A stretch of 64,000 nucleotides of DNA. It comes from an uncultured Collinsella sp. GTDB taxonomy: Bacteria; Actinomycetota; Coriobacteriia; Coriobacteriales; Coriobacteriaceae. The stretch covers positions 62,001 through 126,000 of the forward strand of contig CAUFMG010000003.1 of the NCBI GenBank assembly GCA_959026725.1. Reading direction: 5' to 3'. Below, one piece after another: positions 33,690 to 42,429 of the stretch. The position numbers were made by a program, and so were the translations under genes. Position 1 is the stretch's first letter; the number at the start of each line of letters is the position of its first letter. Below the pieces are notes generated by a model. That model worked only from the letters and a program-made list of their open reading frames with translations. It had not been told where the DNA came from and did no database searches.

Positions 33690-33727
33690 CGCAAAGGCCC
33701 TCTCCGCCAAAACGGAAAGGGCCCGCG
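33690..33727 (-). terminator. Intra-operon hairpin between binding protein and permease genes
   Basis: GGGCCCTTTCCG pairs with CGGAGAGGGCC (within 33695-33724) and is followed on the minus strand by TTTGCG and a T-rich stretch. Hairpins here usually protect or partly terminate mRNA so that binding protein exceeds permease. Confidence 0.6.
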
Positions 33728-33745
33728 CGCAATCAAGTAGCTATT

Positions 33746-34606
33746 TTACTTGATGTTGTACTTAGCCATGAGGGCGTCAACGGTACCGTCATCAGTCAGG
33801 TCCTTGATGGCCTGGTTGATGTCGTCCTTGAGCTTGGTGTTGCCCTGGTTGATGGCGATGGCGTACTCCTCGCCGGTGCTGATCTGCTTGATGGTCTGGC
33901 AGGTGTTGAACTGCTCGGCGGTCAGCTGGCTGGCAACGGAGCGGTTGGTGACTACGGCGTCGCCCTTATCGGACTGCAGGGCGCTGAAGCACTCGGTAGC
34001 GTCCTTGTAGGGGACGATCTTGGCCTTGGGGAAGTTCTCCTGGGCAAAGGCCTCGGCGGTCGAGCCAGACTGGACGATGATGGTAGCGTCAGCGTTGTTG
34101 AGCTTCTCGCTGTAGTTGTCGGCCGTGATGTCGGTGTTATCGACCTTGGTCACGATAGCCTGATCGTCCATGTAATAGGAATCAGAGAAAGTGACTTCCT
34201 TCTCACGCTCGGGCGTGTCGGTGATAGCCGCGATGGAAACGTCATACTTGGCGCCCGAAGCGACGCCCGGAACCAGCGTGTCAAAGTCATTGTTGACATA
34301 CTCGACATCCAGGCCCAGCTTGTCGCCGATAGCCTTGATGAGCTCAAGGTCAAAGCCCTGATAATCGCCGTTGTCATCCTTGTACTCAAACGGAGCGTAC
34401 TCGGCAGAGGTGCCGACGGTCAGTGTACCGTCCTTGACGAGCGCGTACTCCTTGGAGCCGTCGACCTTCTCGACCTTAGCGTCGTCAGAGCTGCTGGAAC
34501 CGGCATCAGAACCAGAGGTGGCGTTGGACGAGCCGCAGCCCGTCAGTGCGAGGGCGAGCGCCATGGCGCCTGTGGCGGCAAATGCGCCAAGCTTCTTCAG
34601 CTTCAT
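33746..34606 (-). CDS. Polar amino-acid-binding lipoprotein
   Basis: 286 residues from the ATG at 34606 (GAAGGAGACTG upstream). A lipoprotein signal with lipobox LTGC at about 21-24 is followed by a Ser/Asp-rich tether, then a class II periplasmic-binding-protein fold. SBP_bac_3 markers: LTVGTSAEYAPFEY, GFDLELIKAIGDKLGLDVEYV and ITDTPEREKEVTFSDSYYMD. It is the first gene of the operon with the permease and ATPase. The exact amino acid cannot be read off; the motifs fit cystine, glutamine or arginine binders. Confidence 0.92.
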   Translation of the reverse strand: MKLKKLGAFAATGAMALALALTGCGSSNATSGSDAGSSSSDDAKVEKVDGSKEYALVKDGTLTVGTSAEYAPFEYKDDNGDYQGFDLELIKAIGDKLGLDVEYVNNDFDTLVPGVASGAKYDVSIAAITDTPEREKEVTFSDSYYMDDQAIVTKVDNTDITADNYSEKLNNADATIIVQSGSTAEAFAQENFPKAKIVPYKDATECFSALQSDKGDAVVTNRSVASQLTAEQFNTCQTIKQISTGEEYAIAINQGNTKLKDDINQAIKDLTDDGTVDALMAKYNIK

Positions 34607-34663
34607 AATCAGTCTCCTTCCGGTGACCTCGTTTGATTCAGAGGTCTGCAAAAACTGTTGGCT

Positions 34664-34692
34664 ATTATGCACCCGGAATTACGAATCTGCAA
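34664..34692 (-). promoter_or_regulatory. Promoter of the amino-acid ABC operon
   Basis: Minus-strand -35 TTGCAG (34687-34692), exactly 17-bp spacer, -10 CATAAT (34664-34669). A GACCTC/GAGGTC inverted repeat lies in the leader at 34625-34646. Confidence 0.6.
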
Positions 34693-34753
34693 TGAGAAAA
34701 CTGATTGAAACAAACCCATAACGTGAATGGAACACTCCACTTTGTAACAGTCA

Positions 34754-35620
34754 TTACTGCTGCAATGACCTTAATAGTCTAATTTCAGCTGCATAACCTG
34801 CAAGTTCGTTCGGAGTCTCCAAAATAAACGGCAGCGAACGCAAACGGTCATTCGATACAATATTCTGCATAACCTGCATACCGCCACCAAATTCCTCGCT
34901 GCCAAGGTATCCCTTGCCGATGCACTCGTGACGATCTTTATGGGCGCCACAAGGGTTCTTCGAATCGTTGATGTGTACGGCATGTAAGCGATCGATACCC
35001 ACCACGCGGTCGAACTCGTCGAGTACGTCGTCCAGATCATGGATGATGTCGTAGCCGGCATCGCTCACATGGCAGGTGTCCAAACAAACGCCCAGCTTTT
35101 CGGACAGCTCTGGGCGCTTGGCGGCAACGCCCTCGATAATGCACGCCAGTTCTTCAAAGCTACGGCCCACCTCGGTGCCCTTTCCTGCCATGGTCTCGAG
35201 TAATACCGTCGTCTGCTGCCCCTCAAACATCACCTGGCACAGCGTGTCGACAATCATCTGAATGCCGACGTCGGAGCCCTGTCCCACATGCGCACCGGGA
35301 TGGAAGTTGTAGTAGTTGCCGGGCAGCGCTTCCAGACGCTGCAAATCTTCCGCCATAGCCTCCAAGGCAAACTCGCGCGCCCGCTCCTTAGCGGAGCAGG
35401 GGTTATAGGTATACGGGGAATGCGCCACCAGCGGTCCAAAGTCGTTTTGCGCCATAAGCTCGCGCAGAGCCGCCACGTCATCCATGTCAAGGTCTTTTGC
35501 CTTGCCACCGCGCGGGTTGCGCGTAAAGAATGCAAAGGTATTGGCGCCAATGGACAACGCCGTCTCCCCCATTGCCCGATAGCCCTTCGTCGTCGAAAGA
35601 TGGCACCCAATCGTCAGCAT
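34754..35620 (-). CDS. nfo: Endonuclease IV (AP endonuclease)
   Basis: 288 residues from the ATG at 35620 (GAGGGAGCTGGAG upstream), near the family length of 280-290. Xylose-isomerase-like TIM barrel with the trinuclear zinc ligands: NFHPGAHVG, LLETMAGKGTEVG, VCLDTCHVSDAGYD, HINDSKNPCGAHKDRHECIGKG and late LETP. It cuts DNA 5' to abasic sites in base-excision repair. A conserved hairpin element lies immediately upstream, shared with the oxidoreductase gene at 35773. Confidence 0.95.
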   Translation of the reverse strand: MLTIGCHLSTTKGYRAMGETALSIGANTFAFFTRNPRGGKAKDLDMDDVAALRELMAQNDFGPLVAHSPYTYNPCSAKERAREFALEAMAEDLQRLEALPGNYYNFHPGAHVGQGSDVGIQMIVDTLCQVMFEGQQTTVLLETMAGKGTEVGRSFEELACIIEGVAAKRPELSEKLGVCLDTCHVSDAGYDIIHDLDDVLDEFDRVVGIDRLHAVHINDSKNPCGAHKDRHECIGKGYLGSEEFGGGMQVMQNIVSNDRLRSLPFILETPNELAGYAAEIRLLRSLQQ

Positions 35621-35637
35621 CTCCAGCTCCCTCTTCA

Positions 35638-35732
35638 TCAGTTGCGGTGAAATACGGTCTATTGGTGCCCTATTTTGGCGCAAGCAGACCGTATTCCACC
35701 GCAAGTTATAAAAGGGGCATCAGGAGCAAAGG
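35638..35732 (-). repeat. Hairpin element A in the leader of nfo
   Basis: TTGCGGTGAAATACGGTCT (35642-35660) pairs with AGACCGTATTCCACCGCAA (35686-35704). The loop contains GCCCTATTTTGGCGCAAGC. A homologous element lies at 36804-36894. The motif TTGCG-N4-AATA occurs three times here: once in each arm and once, inverted, in the loop. Confidence 0.8.
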
Positions 35733-35772
35733 CCTCCAGGCATTCCAAGCGCTGGCGCCATGCCCCCACGCC

Positions 35773-36792
35773 CTAAAGTTTCAAGCGAATCGCATCGATG
35801 ATGTGCGCACAGCGCTGTGTGGCGGCTAGGGACATGATGGGGCTTTCGAGTTTCCCCGCCTGAATGAGCTGCGTCGCATGCGACGCCTCACCGTAAAAAT
35901 CATCGACCTCAAATGGTGCATCGATTTCGAGTATCCGACCGTCGGAATACTTCACATGAGCGAGCTCGGGGCGATGGAGCCGCTCGATTTCCAACGAGCC
36001 CCGCTCACAGGCAATCGTTAAGCGGCTTTCATATGTTGCTTTGCCGTCGCACACCATATGAATGGGTATACCGTCGACGCTCATATGGATCTCGTCGGCC
36101 CAATCGACGCGGCCGCCCGATACGTCACGCCAGCGAACTTCACGAGACGAAACCTCGCAAGCGCCCGCGAGCAAATCCTCAAACCAACCGACTGCATAGC
36201 AGCCCATGTCATATAGACAGCCGCCCTGCAACGGATCAAGCAGATAGTCTGAAGGAGACTCGCCGTAATCGAGCTTTTGCACGCTTTCAATCGAGACAAT
36301 ACGGCCAAGCTCACCCGACGCAAGCAAGTCCTTCTCGCGAGTGCGCATCGGGCAAAACCGATTCTTCATCGCCTCCATAAACAGCACGCCGCGCTCGCGA
36401 GAGGTGGAGGCAATCGAGAGAGCCTCTTCCTCACTCAAAACGGCCGGCTTTTCGCACAGCACGGCCTTTCCGGCGCACAGCGCGCGACAGGCCCAACGCG
36501 TATGCATGCCATGCGGAAGAGCCAAGTAAATTGCGTCGACATCGGGGTCGGCAATCAGCGCGTCATAAGCCGCATCGCCGTTATCGTCGACCGAGGCATG
36601 GCCATGCGCAGCATCAATCGAAAACGCTCGGCAAAATTCCTCGACATGTGCAGGAGTGCGGCCGGCCGCAGCCACCAGCCGTGCCCCGTCGACCTTCTTG
36701 AGCGACGATGCAAATCGATGAGAAATGTGCCCAGCGCCCAAAATGCCCCAACGAACCTCACGCGAATCATCCCATGAATCCCGATGGCCCAC
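35773..36792 (-). CDS. Gfo/Idh/MocA-family oxidoreductase
   Basis: 339 residues from GTG at 36792 (AAGGGGG five bases upstream). The N-terminal Rossmann domain has WGILGAGHISHRFASSL; the nucleotide-binding region continues with ALPHGMHTRWACRALCAGKAVLCEKPA, where the EKPA Lys is the usual catalytic residue. The C-terminal GFO_IDH_MocA_C domain follows. The substrate is a sugar or derivative and is unknown. It resembles trans-1,2-dihydrobenzene-1,2-diol dehydrogenase-type members. A second, diverged member is at 44204-45310. Confidence 0.88.
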   Translation of the reverse strand: MGHRDSWDDSREVRWGILGAGHISHRFASSLKKVDGARLVAAAGRTPAHVEEFCRAFSIDAAHGHASVDDNGDAAYDALIADPDVDAIYLALPHGMHTRWACRALCAGKAVLCEKPAVLSEEEALSIASTSRERGVLFMEAMKNRFCPMRTREKDLLASGELGRIVSIESVQKLDYGESPSDYLLDPLQGGCLYDMGCYAVGWFEDLLAGACEVSSREVRWRDVSGGRVDWADEIHMSVDGIPIHMVCDGKATYESRLTIACERGSLEIERLHRPELAHVKYSDGRILEIDAPFEVDDFYGEASHATQLIQAGKLESPIMSLAATQRCAHIIDAIRLKL

Positions 36793-36803
36793 GACAGCCC
36801 CCT

Positions 36804-36894
36804 TCAGTTGCGGTGGAATAGTCCCTGTTTAAGCCCTATTCTGCCGCAAGCAGGAACTATTCCAGCGCAAGTTATAAAAGGGTCACGAGGAGCG
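36804..36894 (-). repeat. Hairpin element B in the leader of the Gfo/Idh oxidoreductase
   Basis: Homolog of element A: TTGCGGTGGAATAGTCCCTG (36808-36827) pairs with CAGGAACTATTCCAGCGCAA (36851-36870) around a loop with GCCCTATTCTGCCGCAAG. The stem bases differ from element A, but pairing is kept. Its far end (GCTCCT-N2-TG) overlaps the last codons of the aldo/keto reductase gene. Confidence 0.8.
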
Positions 36895-38073
36895 CGTTTT
36901 GCCGAAGGCCTTAAGCACTGCCGTCACGGGGCCAGGCTGGAAACGTCGGCGCACGTCATCGAGACGCTCGGGGATATCGATATGCTGCGGGCAGTGACGT
37001 GCGCATTTGCCGCATTTGACGCAATTGCTCACCAACTTGGGCTCACTCGTCCGTACCGCGCTCGCCGTAAAGTATTGAGACAGCCCCGTAAACCAACTAT
37101 GCGCATAGCTCGCGTTGTAGGCGCCAAAGCAGCCGGGAATATTGATGCCCTTGGGGCACGGCATGCAGTAGCCGCACCCCGTACAGGGCACGCGATTCGA
37201 TTTCTCAAACTCTCCCAGCACACGTGCGATGGTATCGAGCTGCTCTCTCGTCATCGAATTCGGCAGTGCGCGATCCGCCAATGCCGCGTTCTCGTCCACC
37301 TGTGCGGTATCGGTCATGCCCGAAAGCAGCATCGTGACCTGAGGATGGTTCCACACCCACGAAAGTCCCCAAGCAGCCGGCGTCTTCAGGTATGGATCGA
37401 GTACGTCATCGAGCACGGCGCGGGCCCGCGGAGGCAGCTTGCCCGCCAGGCGTCCACCCAAAAGCGGTTCCATCACAAACACCGCGAGCCCGCGCTCGGC
37501 GGCTGCCATGAGTCCCGCCGTTCCCGCTTGGTAACGCTCTCCAGCGTAGTTGTACTGGATCTGGCAAAAATCCCAGTCATACGCGTCGAGCATCGTGAGG
37601 AAGTCCGCCGCACTGCCGTGGTACGAAAAACCTATCTGGCGAATACGCCCCGCAGCCCTTTGGTGCGCAATCCAGTCCTCGATACCCAACGCCACCACGC
37701 GCTCCCACTGGGTGGGCGAGGTAATGTTGTGCATGAGGTAGTAGTCGATATGGTCGGTCTGCAGGCGGCGCAGCTGCTCGTCGAAAAACCGATCGAAATC
37801 CTCCGCGCTTTTGCATGAAGCATGCGGCAGCTTGGTCGCGAGCAAAACCTGGTCGCGCAAGCCCAGGCGCTCAAGCGAAGCGCCCACGCAAGTCTCGTTG
37901 CCGGGATAGAGATAGGCCGTGTCCAGGTAGTTAATCCCCTGCTCCACCGCACGGGAGACGATGGCGTCGGCTGTCTTCGCATCCGGGCGTCCCGGCGCGC
38001 CGGGAAACCTCATGCAGCCCAGCCCCAACGCCGAGATACGGTTGCCGCTTTTGGGGTCAACGCGGTATTGCAC
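36883..38073 (-). CDS. Aldo/keto reductase fused to a 4Fe-4S domain
   Basis: 396 residues from GTG at 38073, with AGGGAGGGG just upstream; the resulting start MQYRVDPKSG is the standard opening of this family. AKR barrel with Asp/Tyr in LDTAYLYPGNE, Lys in LLATKLPH and His in YLMHNITSP. The C-terminal ferredoxin-like part has CTGCGYCMPCPKGI and CVKCGKCARHCPQHI clusters. The predicted function is a cytosolic flavin- or ferredoxin-linked oxidoreductase of anaerobes; the substrate is unknown. Confidence 0.9.
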   Translation of the reverse strand: MQYRVDPKSGNRISALGLGCMRFPGAPGRPDAKTADAIVSRAVEQGINYLDTAYLYPGNETCVGASLERLGLRDQVLLATKLPHASCKSAEDFDRFFDEQLRRLQTDHIDYYLMHNITSPTQWERVVALGIEDWIAHQRAAGRIRQIGFSYHGSAADFLTMLDAYDWDFCQIQYNYAGERYQAGTAGLMAAAERGLAVFVMEPLLGGRLAGKLPPRARAVLDDVLDPYLKTPAAWGLSWVWNHPQVTMLLSGMTDTAQVDENAALADRALPNSMTREQLDTIARVLGEFEKSNRVPCTGCGYCMPCPKGINIPGCFGAYNASYAHSWFTGLSQYFTASAVRTSEPKLVSNCVKCGKCARHCPQHIDIPERLDDVRRRFQPGPVTAVLKAFGKTRSS

Positions 38074-38235
38074 GGCCCCTCCCTTCGCCATCAGTGCCCC
38101 GGCAAGGCGAAACACAATGGTCACGCAGCCGAAACATCGTGGAATCGCAATCGAGAACGTATCGTAACGTAGCAGAAATCGAGCCGTCACGACACCGCTT
38201 TAACATCAGCAAAAAGCCCGATGAAAGGAGGCAGC

Positions 38236-38430
38236 GTGACCACGCGTGAGGACGCCTACCCCTACCCCGGCGAACAGTACATCCTCTCGGTCGACCGCTA
38301 TCAGATCGAGGTCATGGACCATCTAGACGAGCTTCCCGCCACGGGCGCCGTCATCTTCTGCACCTTCCCCAAGGTGCGCGATGGCGTTGGATATCCCGCG
38401 CGCGTCTTTGCGGTCTGCCCTGCAGCGTAG
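38236..38430 (+). CDS. 64-residue hypothetical protein
   Basis: GTG at 38236 has AAAGGAGG four bases upstream, a near-perfect site that argues for a real gene despite the size. The peptide is acidic, rich in Tyr, Asp and Pro at the start (EDAYPYPGEQYILSVDRYQIE), with a central beta-like segment. There is no signal peptide or membrane helix. A terminator follows at 38507. No family is recognised. Confidence 0.6.
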   Translation: MTTREDAYPYPGEQYILSVDRYQIEVMDHLDELPATGAVIFCTFPKVRDGVGYPARVFAVCPAA

Positions 38431-38506
38431 CATCCAGGCAAACGTTTCTTTTTCATAACAGCCGCTCCGCGCACCCATCAATCACCCTGGCAGCATACAA
38501 TCCATC

Positions 38507-38533
38507 AGGCGCCCCTTACGCGGGCGCCTTTTA
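38507..38533 (+). terminator. Terminator before panE-like gene
   Basis: AGGCGCCC pairs with GGGCGCCT around a short loop, then TTTTAT. It ends the transcript of the 64-residue gene. Confidence 0.85.
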
Positions 38534-38551
38534 TATGGGGAGATGATTCAT

Positions 38552-39466
38552 ATGCAGATCAACAAGGTCGCCTTTATCGGCAAGGGTGGCGTCGGGCTAC
38601 TCTACGGCAGCATGATCGCCCAGGCACTCGGCAACGATGCCGTCGAATACGTCATGGACGACGCTCGCTTTGAGCGCCATGCGAACGATGCGCTCACCGT
38701 CAACGGCAAGCCCTGCGTACTCAAGTCCGTCCGCGCCAGCGAGGCGACACCCGCCGATCTGGTCATCCTCACGGTCAAGACAACCGGACTCGACCAGGCG
38801 CTTAAGACTATGGAACACATCGTGGGCCCCAATACGCTCATCGCCTCGCTGTGCAACGGCATCACCAGCGAGCAGAAGATTGCCGAGCGCTTTGGCTGGG
38901 AGCACACCATCCTCGGAATCTGCCAAGGCATGGAGGCTATGTTTCTCAACGGCGCGCTCACCTTTACCAATGCGGGCGAGATCCGCTTTGGTGCGGCCGC
39001 CGGCACCGACCCCGCGACCGTCGCCGCCATCGACGAACTCTACACGCGCTGCGGCATCGCCCACACCGTCGAGGCAGACATCGCGCACCGCATGTGGGCC
39101 AAGCTTATGCTCAACGACGGCATCAACCAGACCTGCATGGCCTACGGCGGCACGTACGGAAGCGCCACGGAACAGGGCTCCGAGCAGCGTCGTTGCTTTG
39201 TCTCCGCCATGCGCGAGACGCTTGCGGTCGCCAACGCCGAGGGTATCGAGCTCACCGAGGCAGACCTAACGCAGATGGTGCATCTCATCGAGGGGCTCGA
39301 CCCCGCCGGCATGCCCTCGATGGCGCAGGACCGCGTCGCGCAGCGCAAAACAGAGGTCGAGGAGTTCGCGGGCACCGTCCGCCGTCTGGCGGCCAAGCAC
39401 GATATCCAAGCGCCGCAGAACGAATGGCTCTATCAGCGCATCCGTGATATCGAGGCAAGCTGGTAA
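38552..39466 (+). CDS. 2-dehydropantoate 2-reductase family (PanE/ApbA)
   Basis: 304 residues from the ATG at 38552; GGGGAG at nine bases favours it over the ATG at 38543. N-terminal Rossmann motif VAFIGKGGVGLLYG (GxGxxG), LTVKTTGLDQAL, and TLIASLCNGITSEQ. The C-terminal helical domain carries the catalytic Lys in HRMWAKLMLNDGINQTC. Enzymes of this type use NADPH to make pantoate for CoA synthesis. Paralogues act on other 2-oxo acids, and without other pan genes nearby the substrate is not certain. Confidence 0.87.
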   Translation: MQINKVAFIGKGGVGLLYGSMIAQALGNDAVEYVMDDARFERHANDALTVNGKPCVLKSVRASEATPADLVILTVKTTGLDQALKTMEHIVGPNTLIASLCNGITSEQKIAERFGWEHTILGICQGMEAMFLNGALTFTNAGEIRFGAAAGTDPATVAAIDELYTRCGIAHTVEADIAHRMWAKLMLNDGINQTCMAYGGTYGSATEQGSEQRRCFVSAMRETLAVANAEGIELTEADLTQMVHLIEGLDPAGMPSMAQDRVAQRKTEVEEFAGTVRRLAAKHDIQAPQNEWLYQRIRDIEASW

Positions 39467-39499
39467 CGCCGCCGCACCGCATCCAACAGTCTCAATAGC

Positions 39500-39538
39500 A
39501 AAAACCGCCGCAAAGGGCACTCCCCTTGTGCGGTTTTC
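39500..39538 (+). terminator. Terminator of the panE-like gene
   Basis: AAAACCGC-(C)-GCAAAGGG pairs with CCCCTTG-(T)-GCGGTTTT around CACT, with a T run. Confidence 0.85.
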
Positions 39539-39574
39539 ATGTTCAGCCATGGCCAACAGTCATTTTCGCAACAG

Positions 39575-39781
39575 TTAGAGATGCGACTCCGGAACCTCGT
39601 CCTCATCATCGCGACAAAGGACAACACCGGCGCTTCCCAGCAGTGTGGCCGCGATCAACGCGCCGACCACGATAGAGGCAGCCCCACAAGACCCCTGCAT
39701 GCCCGCGACGAGCGCGGCCGTAGGACCAAGGCAACCAAGCGTCAATGCAACGGCGGCAACGGCGATATCTCGAGCGTTCAC
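39575..39781 (-). CDS. 68-residue two-helix membrane protein
   Basis: GTG at 39781 has GGAGGAAG eight bases upstream. Two hydrophobic helices (about 6-27 and 34-55) are joined by a Gly/Cys loop (GMQGSCGAAS), with an acidic tail CRDDEDEVPESHL. Function is unknown. It stands alone between convergent terminators; real coding is supported by the ribosome site and hydrophobic pattern only. Confidence 0.55.
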   Translation of the reverse strand: MNARDIAVAAVALTLGCLGPTAALVAGMQGSCGAASIVVGALIAATLLGSAGVVLCRDDEDEVPESHL

Positions 39782-39896
39782 AAGACCACTTCCTCCACGA
39801 GAAAGACCTTATTTCTCATGAACTAGTGTGCCCCGCGCCCATATGCGCGACGTACCGTCACGGTAAGGGCTCTGTTAGCTCAAGCGTATACATAGA

Positions 39897-39940
39897 ACGG
39901 GCGTCCTTACGTTGCCCTAAAGCTCGGTAAAGACGCCCGT
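39897..39940 (-). terminator. Hairpin after the secreted-protein gene
   Basis: ACGGGCGTC (39897-39905) pairs with GACGCCCGT (39932-39940). It follows the stop codon at 39968; the T-tract is weak, so its strength as a terminator is uncertain. Confidence 0.5.
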
Positions 39941-39967
39941 CCGCCAAATATCCGTGATACAGAAAAA

Positions 39968-40744
39968 CTACCAACCGGTGTAGTAGTCGGTGGTTCCGGC
40001 AGCGCAGCCGGAGTCATAGACCTTGCAATCACCCTTGGAGCCCGTAAAGGTCGAGCCCTGGGCCATATCGCCCGCGGCAACAACGTAATAGCCGTCGGAA
40101 TCGCGCCAGAAGCCCTCAGAATCCTGAGTCCATTCACCCGTGCGATAGTGATAAAGCACATTGCTGCTGTAATAGGTCTCACGGCGCCCGTTGTAGTTAT
40201 TGACACCCGCAGAGCGCGTCAGGCCCGATCCGTTCGCGTAGGACGCGGCAGACGCGTAGGACGGAGTGTAACCGGCGTTGTAGTACGAAGCCTGGGCGGC
40301 CTCGGCAGCCTCCGCCTCGGCGGCAGCGGCCTCGAGCGCTTCGCGCTTGGCATTCTCAAGCGCAGTGCGCAGCTCATCGAGCTCGGTCGACTTCGCGTCG
40401 ACCTCCCCCATCGTCAAAAGGCTGCCCGCACCATCGATACAACCCTGCAGCACAGCGCGCTCGTCATCGGTGGCATAGTCACCATACATGTTTAGGATAA
40501 TCTGAGCGCGCATTTCAAGGGAATCGCGCTTGGCCTCCATCGAGGCGTTCCACTCCTGCATAGAGCCATAACCATCGCCGCGATAATCAACGGGCTGTAC
40601 CAGCGTCGTCTCGGACGGCGTAGATCCAACCGTATCGGACAGTGTTGCGGCGTGGGCATCAGTTGCACCGGCGCCCGCCAAAAGTGCCACGGTCAGAGCG
40701 GCGGAAAGGGCAGCGGCTTTCGGTTTTCGTGAATCGATCCTCAT
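39968..40744 (-). CDS. Secreted protein with helical middle and aromatic C-terminus
   Basis: 258 residues from the ATG at 40744. The signal peptide (MRIDSRKPKAAALSAALTVA onward) is cut near the AHAA at about 35. Residues 60-150 are helical with an Ala/Glu coiled coil (ALENAKREALEAAAAEAE). Then comes a Tyr/Ser/Ala-rich linker, and a C-terminal domain of about 75 residues (EGFWRDSDGYYVVAAGDMAQG, then CKVYDSGCAAGT with paired Cys). The last part faintly resembles 3D-type cell-wall lytic domains, but the catalytic Asp pattern is not clear. It probably acts at the cell surface. Confidence 0.75.
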   Translation of the reverse strand: MRIDSRKPKAAALSAALTVALLAGAGATDAHAATLSDTVGSTPSETTLVQPVDYRGDGYGSMQEWNASMEAKRDSLEMRAQIILNMYGDYATDDERAVLQGCIDGAGSLLTMGEVDAKSTELDELRTALENAKREALEAAAAEAEAAEAAQASYYNAGYTPSYASAASYANGSGLTRSAGVNNYNGRRETYYSSNVLYHYRTGEWTQDSEGFWRDSDGYYVVAAGDMAQGSTFTGSKGDCKVYDSGCAAGTTDYYTGW

Positions 40745-40953
40745 GTAGCTGGAAACCTCCGTAGTGCGTTTTTGCTGCGTTTGAGCTGCGTGTGATTCGA
40801 TCGCGCTGCATAGTACCTCGAGCAAATCGCGACCTGCGGTTTTACTCAAAAGGCGCACGTCAATTGCGTAAAACTCACATCCTCTCAACAGGAGTTTTCC
40901 ACAACTCGAATGCATAAAGCATGCCAAAAACCCTGTAATAGCGCCCTTCCTAT

Positions 40954-40997
40954 GCAAAAAAGGCGCCTGCGCAACCATTGCTTGCACAGGCGCCTTG
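40954..40997 (-). terminator. Terminator of the O-acetylhomoserine sulfhydrylase gene
   Basis: AAGGCGCCTG and its complement frame a shorter inner TGCAAG stem. The minus strand ends in TTTTTT (40954-40960). Confidence 0.9.
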
Positions 40998-41056
40998 AGC
41001 AGGCATTTTATGCAGTTATACCTATCGAGTCGCAAGGGGTCCTTGCACAAGTCGCC

Positions 41057-42367
41057 TTACTCGTCCAGCGCGGCGAAGGCCTGCTTCAGATCCCAAATGA
41101 TGTCCTCGGCGTTCTCGGTACCGATGGAAAGACGGATCGTGGAGGGCGTGATGTTCTGCTCGGCGAGCTCCTCGGCAGAGAGCTGGGAGTGCGTGGTGGT
41201 AGCCGGGTGCACGACGAGCGACTTGACGTCGGCCACGTTGGCGAGCAGCGAGAACACCTGCAGATGATCGATGAACTTCCAAGCTGCCTCCTGGCCACCC
41301 TTAATCTCAAAGGTGAAGATCGAAGCGCCGCCGTTGGGGAAGTACTTCTGATAGAGCTCGTGATCGGGGTGCTCAGGCAGGCTCGGGTGGTTCACCTTGG
41401 CGACATGGCTGTCACCAGCCAGGAACTCAACGACCTTCTTGGTGTTCTCGACATGGCGGTCGACGCGCAGCGACAGGGTCTCGGTGCCCTGGAGCAGGAC
41501 CCAGGCGTTGAACGGGCTGATGCAGGCACCCTCGTCGCGCAGCAGGATGGCGCGGACATAGGTTGCGAAGGCGGCGGGACTGGCAGCCTCGGCAAACGAA
41601 ACACCATGGTAGGAGGGGTTGGGCTCAGCGATCTGGGCGTACTTTCCGCTCGCCTTCCAATCGAAGTTACCGCCGTCGACGATCACACCGCCCAGCGAGG
41701 TGCCGTGGCCGCCGATGAACTTGGTTGCGGAGTGGACAACGATGTTGGCGCCATGCTCCAGCGGACGGAACAGATACGGGGTGCCGAAAGTGTTGTCGAC
41801 GACAACCGGCAGACCGTGCTTCTTGGCGATCTCGGAGATGGCGTCGATGTTGGGGATGTCGGAGTTGGGGTTGCCGAGCGTCTCGAGGTAGATGACCGTG
41901 GTGTTGTCCTTGATGGCACCCTCAACCTCTTCCAGGTTGTGGGCATCGACAAACGTGGTCTCGACGCCAAACTGAGAGAGCGTATGCTCCAGCAGGTTGT
42001 AGGAGCCACCGTAGATGGTCTTCTGAGCCACCACGTGGTCACCAGCCTGGGCAAGAGCCTGCAGGGTATAGGTGATGGCAGCGGCACCGGAGGCGACGGC
42101 AAGACCTGCCACGCCACCCTCGAGTGCGGCGATACGGTCCTCGAAGACGCCCTGGGTGGAGTTGGTCAGACGACCGTAGATGTTACCGGCGTCGGCAAGA
42201 CCAAAGCGGTCGGCGGCGTGCTGGGAGTTGCGGAACACATAGCTCGTGGTCTGGTAGATAGGCACGGCACGGGAGTCGGAAGCGGGATCGGCGCTCTCCT
42301 GGCCAACATGAAGCTGCAGGGTATCGAAACCAAAGGTGTGCTCGGGGTTGTTGATGAACTGGCTCAT
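41057..42367 (-). CDS. metY: O-acetylhomoserine aminocarboxypropyltransferase (MetY type)
   Basis: 436 residues from the ATG at 42367 (CAAGGAGATC upstream). PLP enzyme of the Cys/Met class: RAVPIYQTTSYVF near residue 32, VVVDNTFGTPYLFRPLEHGAN with the cofactor-contacting Asp near 184, and the PLP Lys in VVHSATKFIGGHG near 207. The length and the long C-terminal region (ALDE end) fit MetY rather than MetB or MetC. It makes homocysteine from O-acetylhomoserine and sulfide. A cysteine-containing leader peptide precedes it, and a LysR gene diverges upstream. Confidence 0.93.
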   Translation of the reverse strand: MSQFINNPEHTFGFDTLQLHVGQESADPASDSRAVPIYQTTSYVFRNSQHAADRFGLADAGNIYGRLTNSTQGVFEDRIAALEGGVAGLAVASGAAAITYTLQALAQAGDHVVAQKTIYGGSYNLLEHTLSQFGVETTFVDAHNLEEVEGAIKDNTTVIYLETLGNPNSDIPNIDAISEIAKKHGLPVVVDNTFGTPYLFRPLEHGANIVVHSATKFIGGHGTSLGGVIVDGGNFDWKASGKYAQIAEPNPSYHGVSFAEAASPAAFATYVRAILLRDEGACISPFNAWVLLQGTETLSLRVDRHVENTKKVVEFLAGDSHVAKVNHPSLPEHPDHELYQKYFPNGGASIFTFEIKGGQEAAWKFIDHLQVFSLLANVADVKSLVVHPATTTHSQLSAEELAEQNITPSTIRLSIGTENAEDIIWDLKQAFAALDE

Positions 42368-42429
42368 GATGATCTCCTTGATCGAACGAAAGTAAATAAA
42401 TAAGAGAAGAGTAAGTCGCTGTCTCCTGA

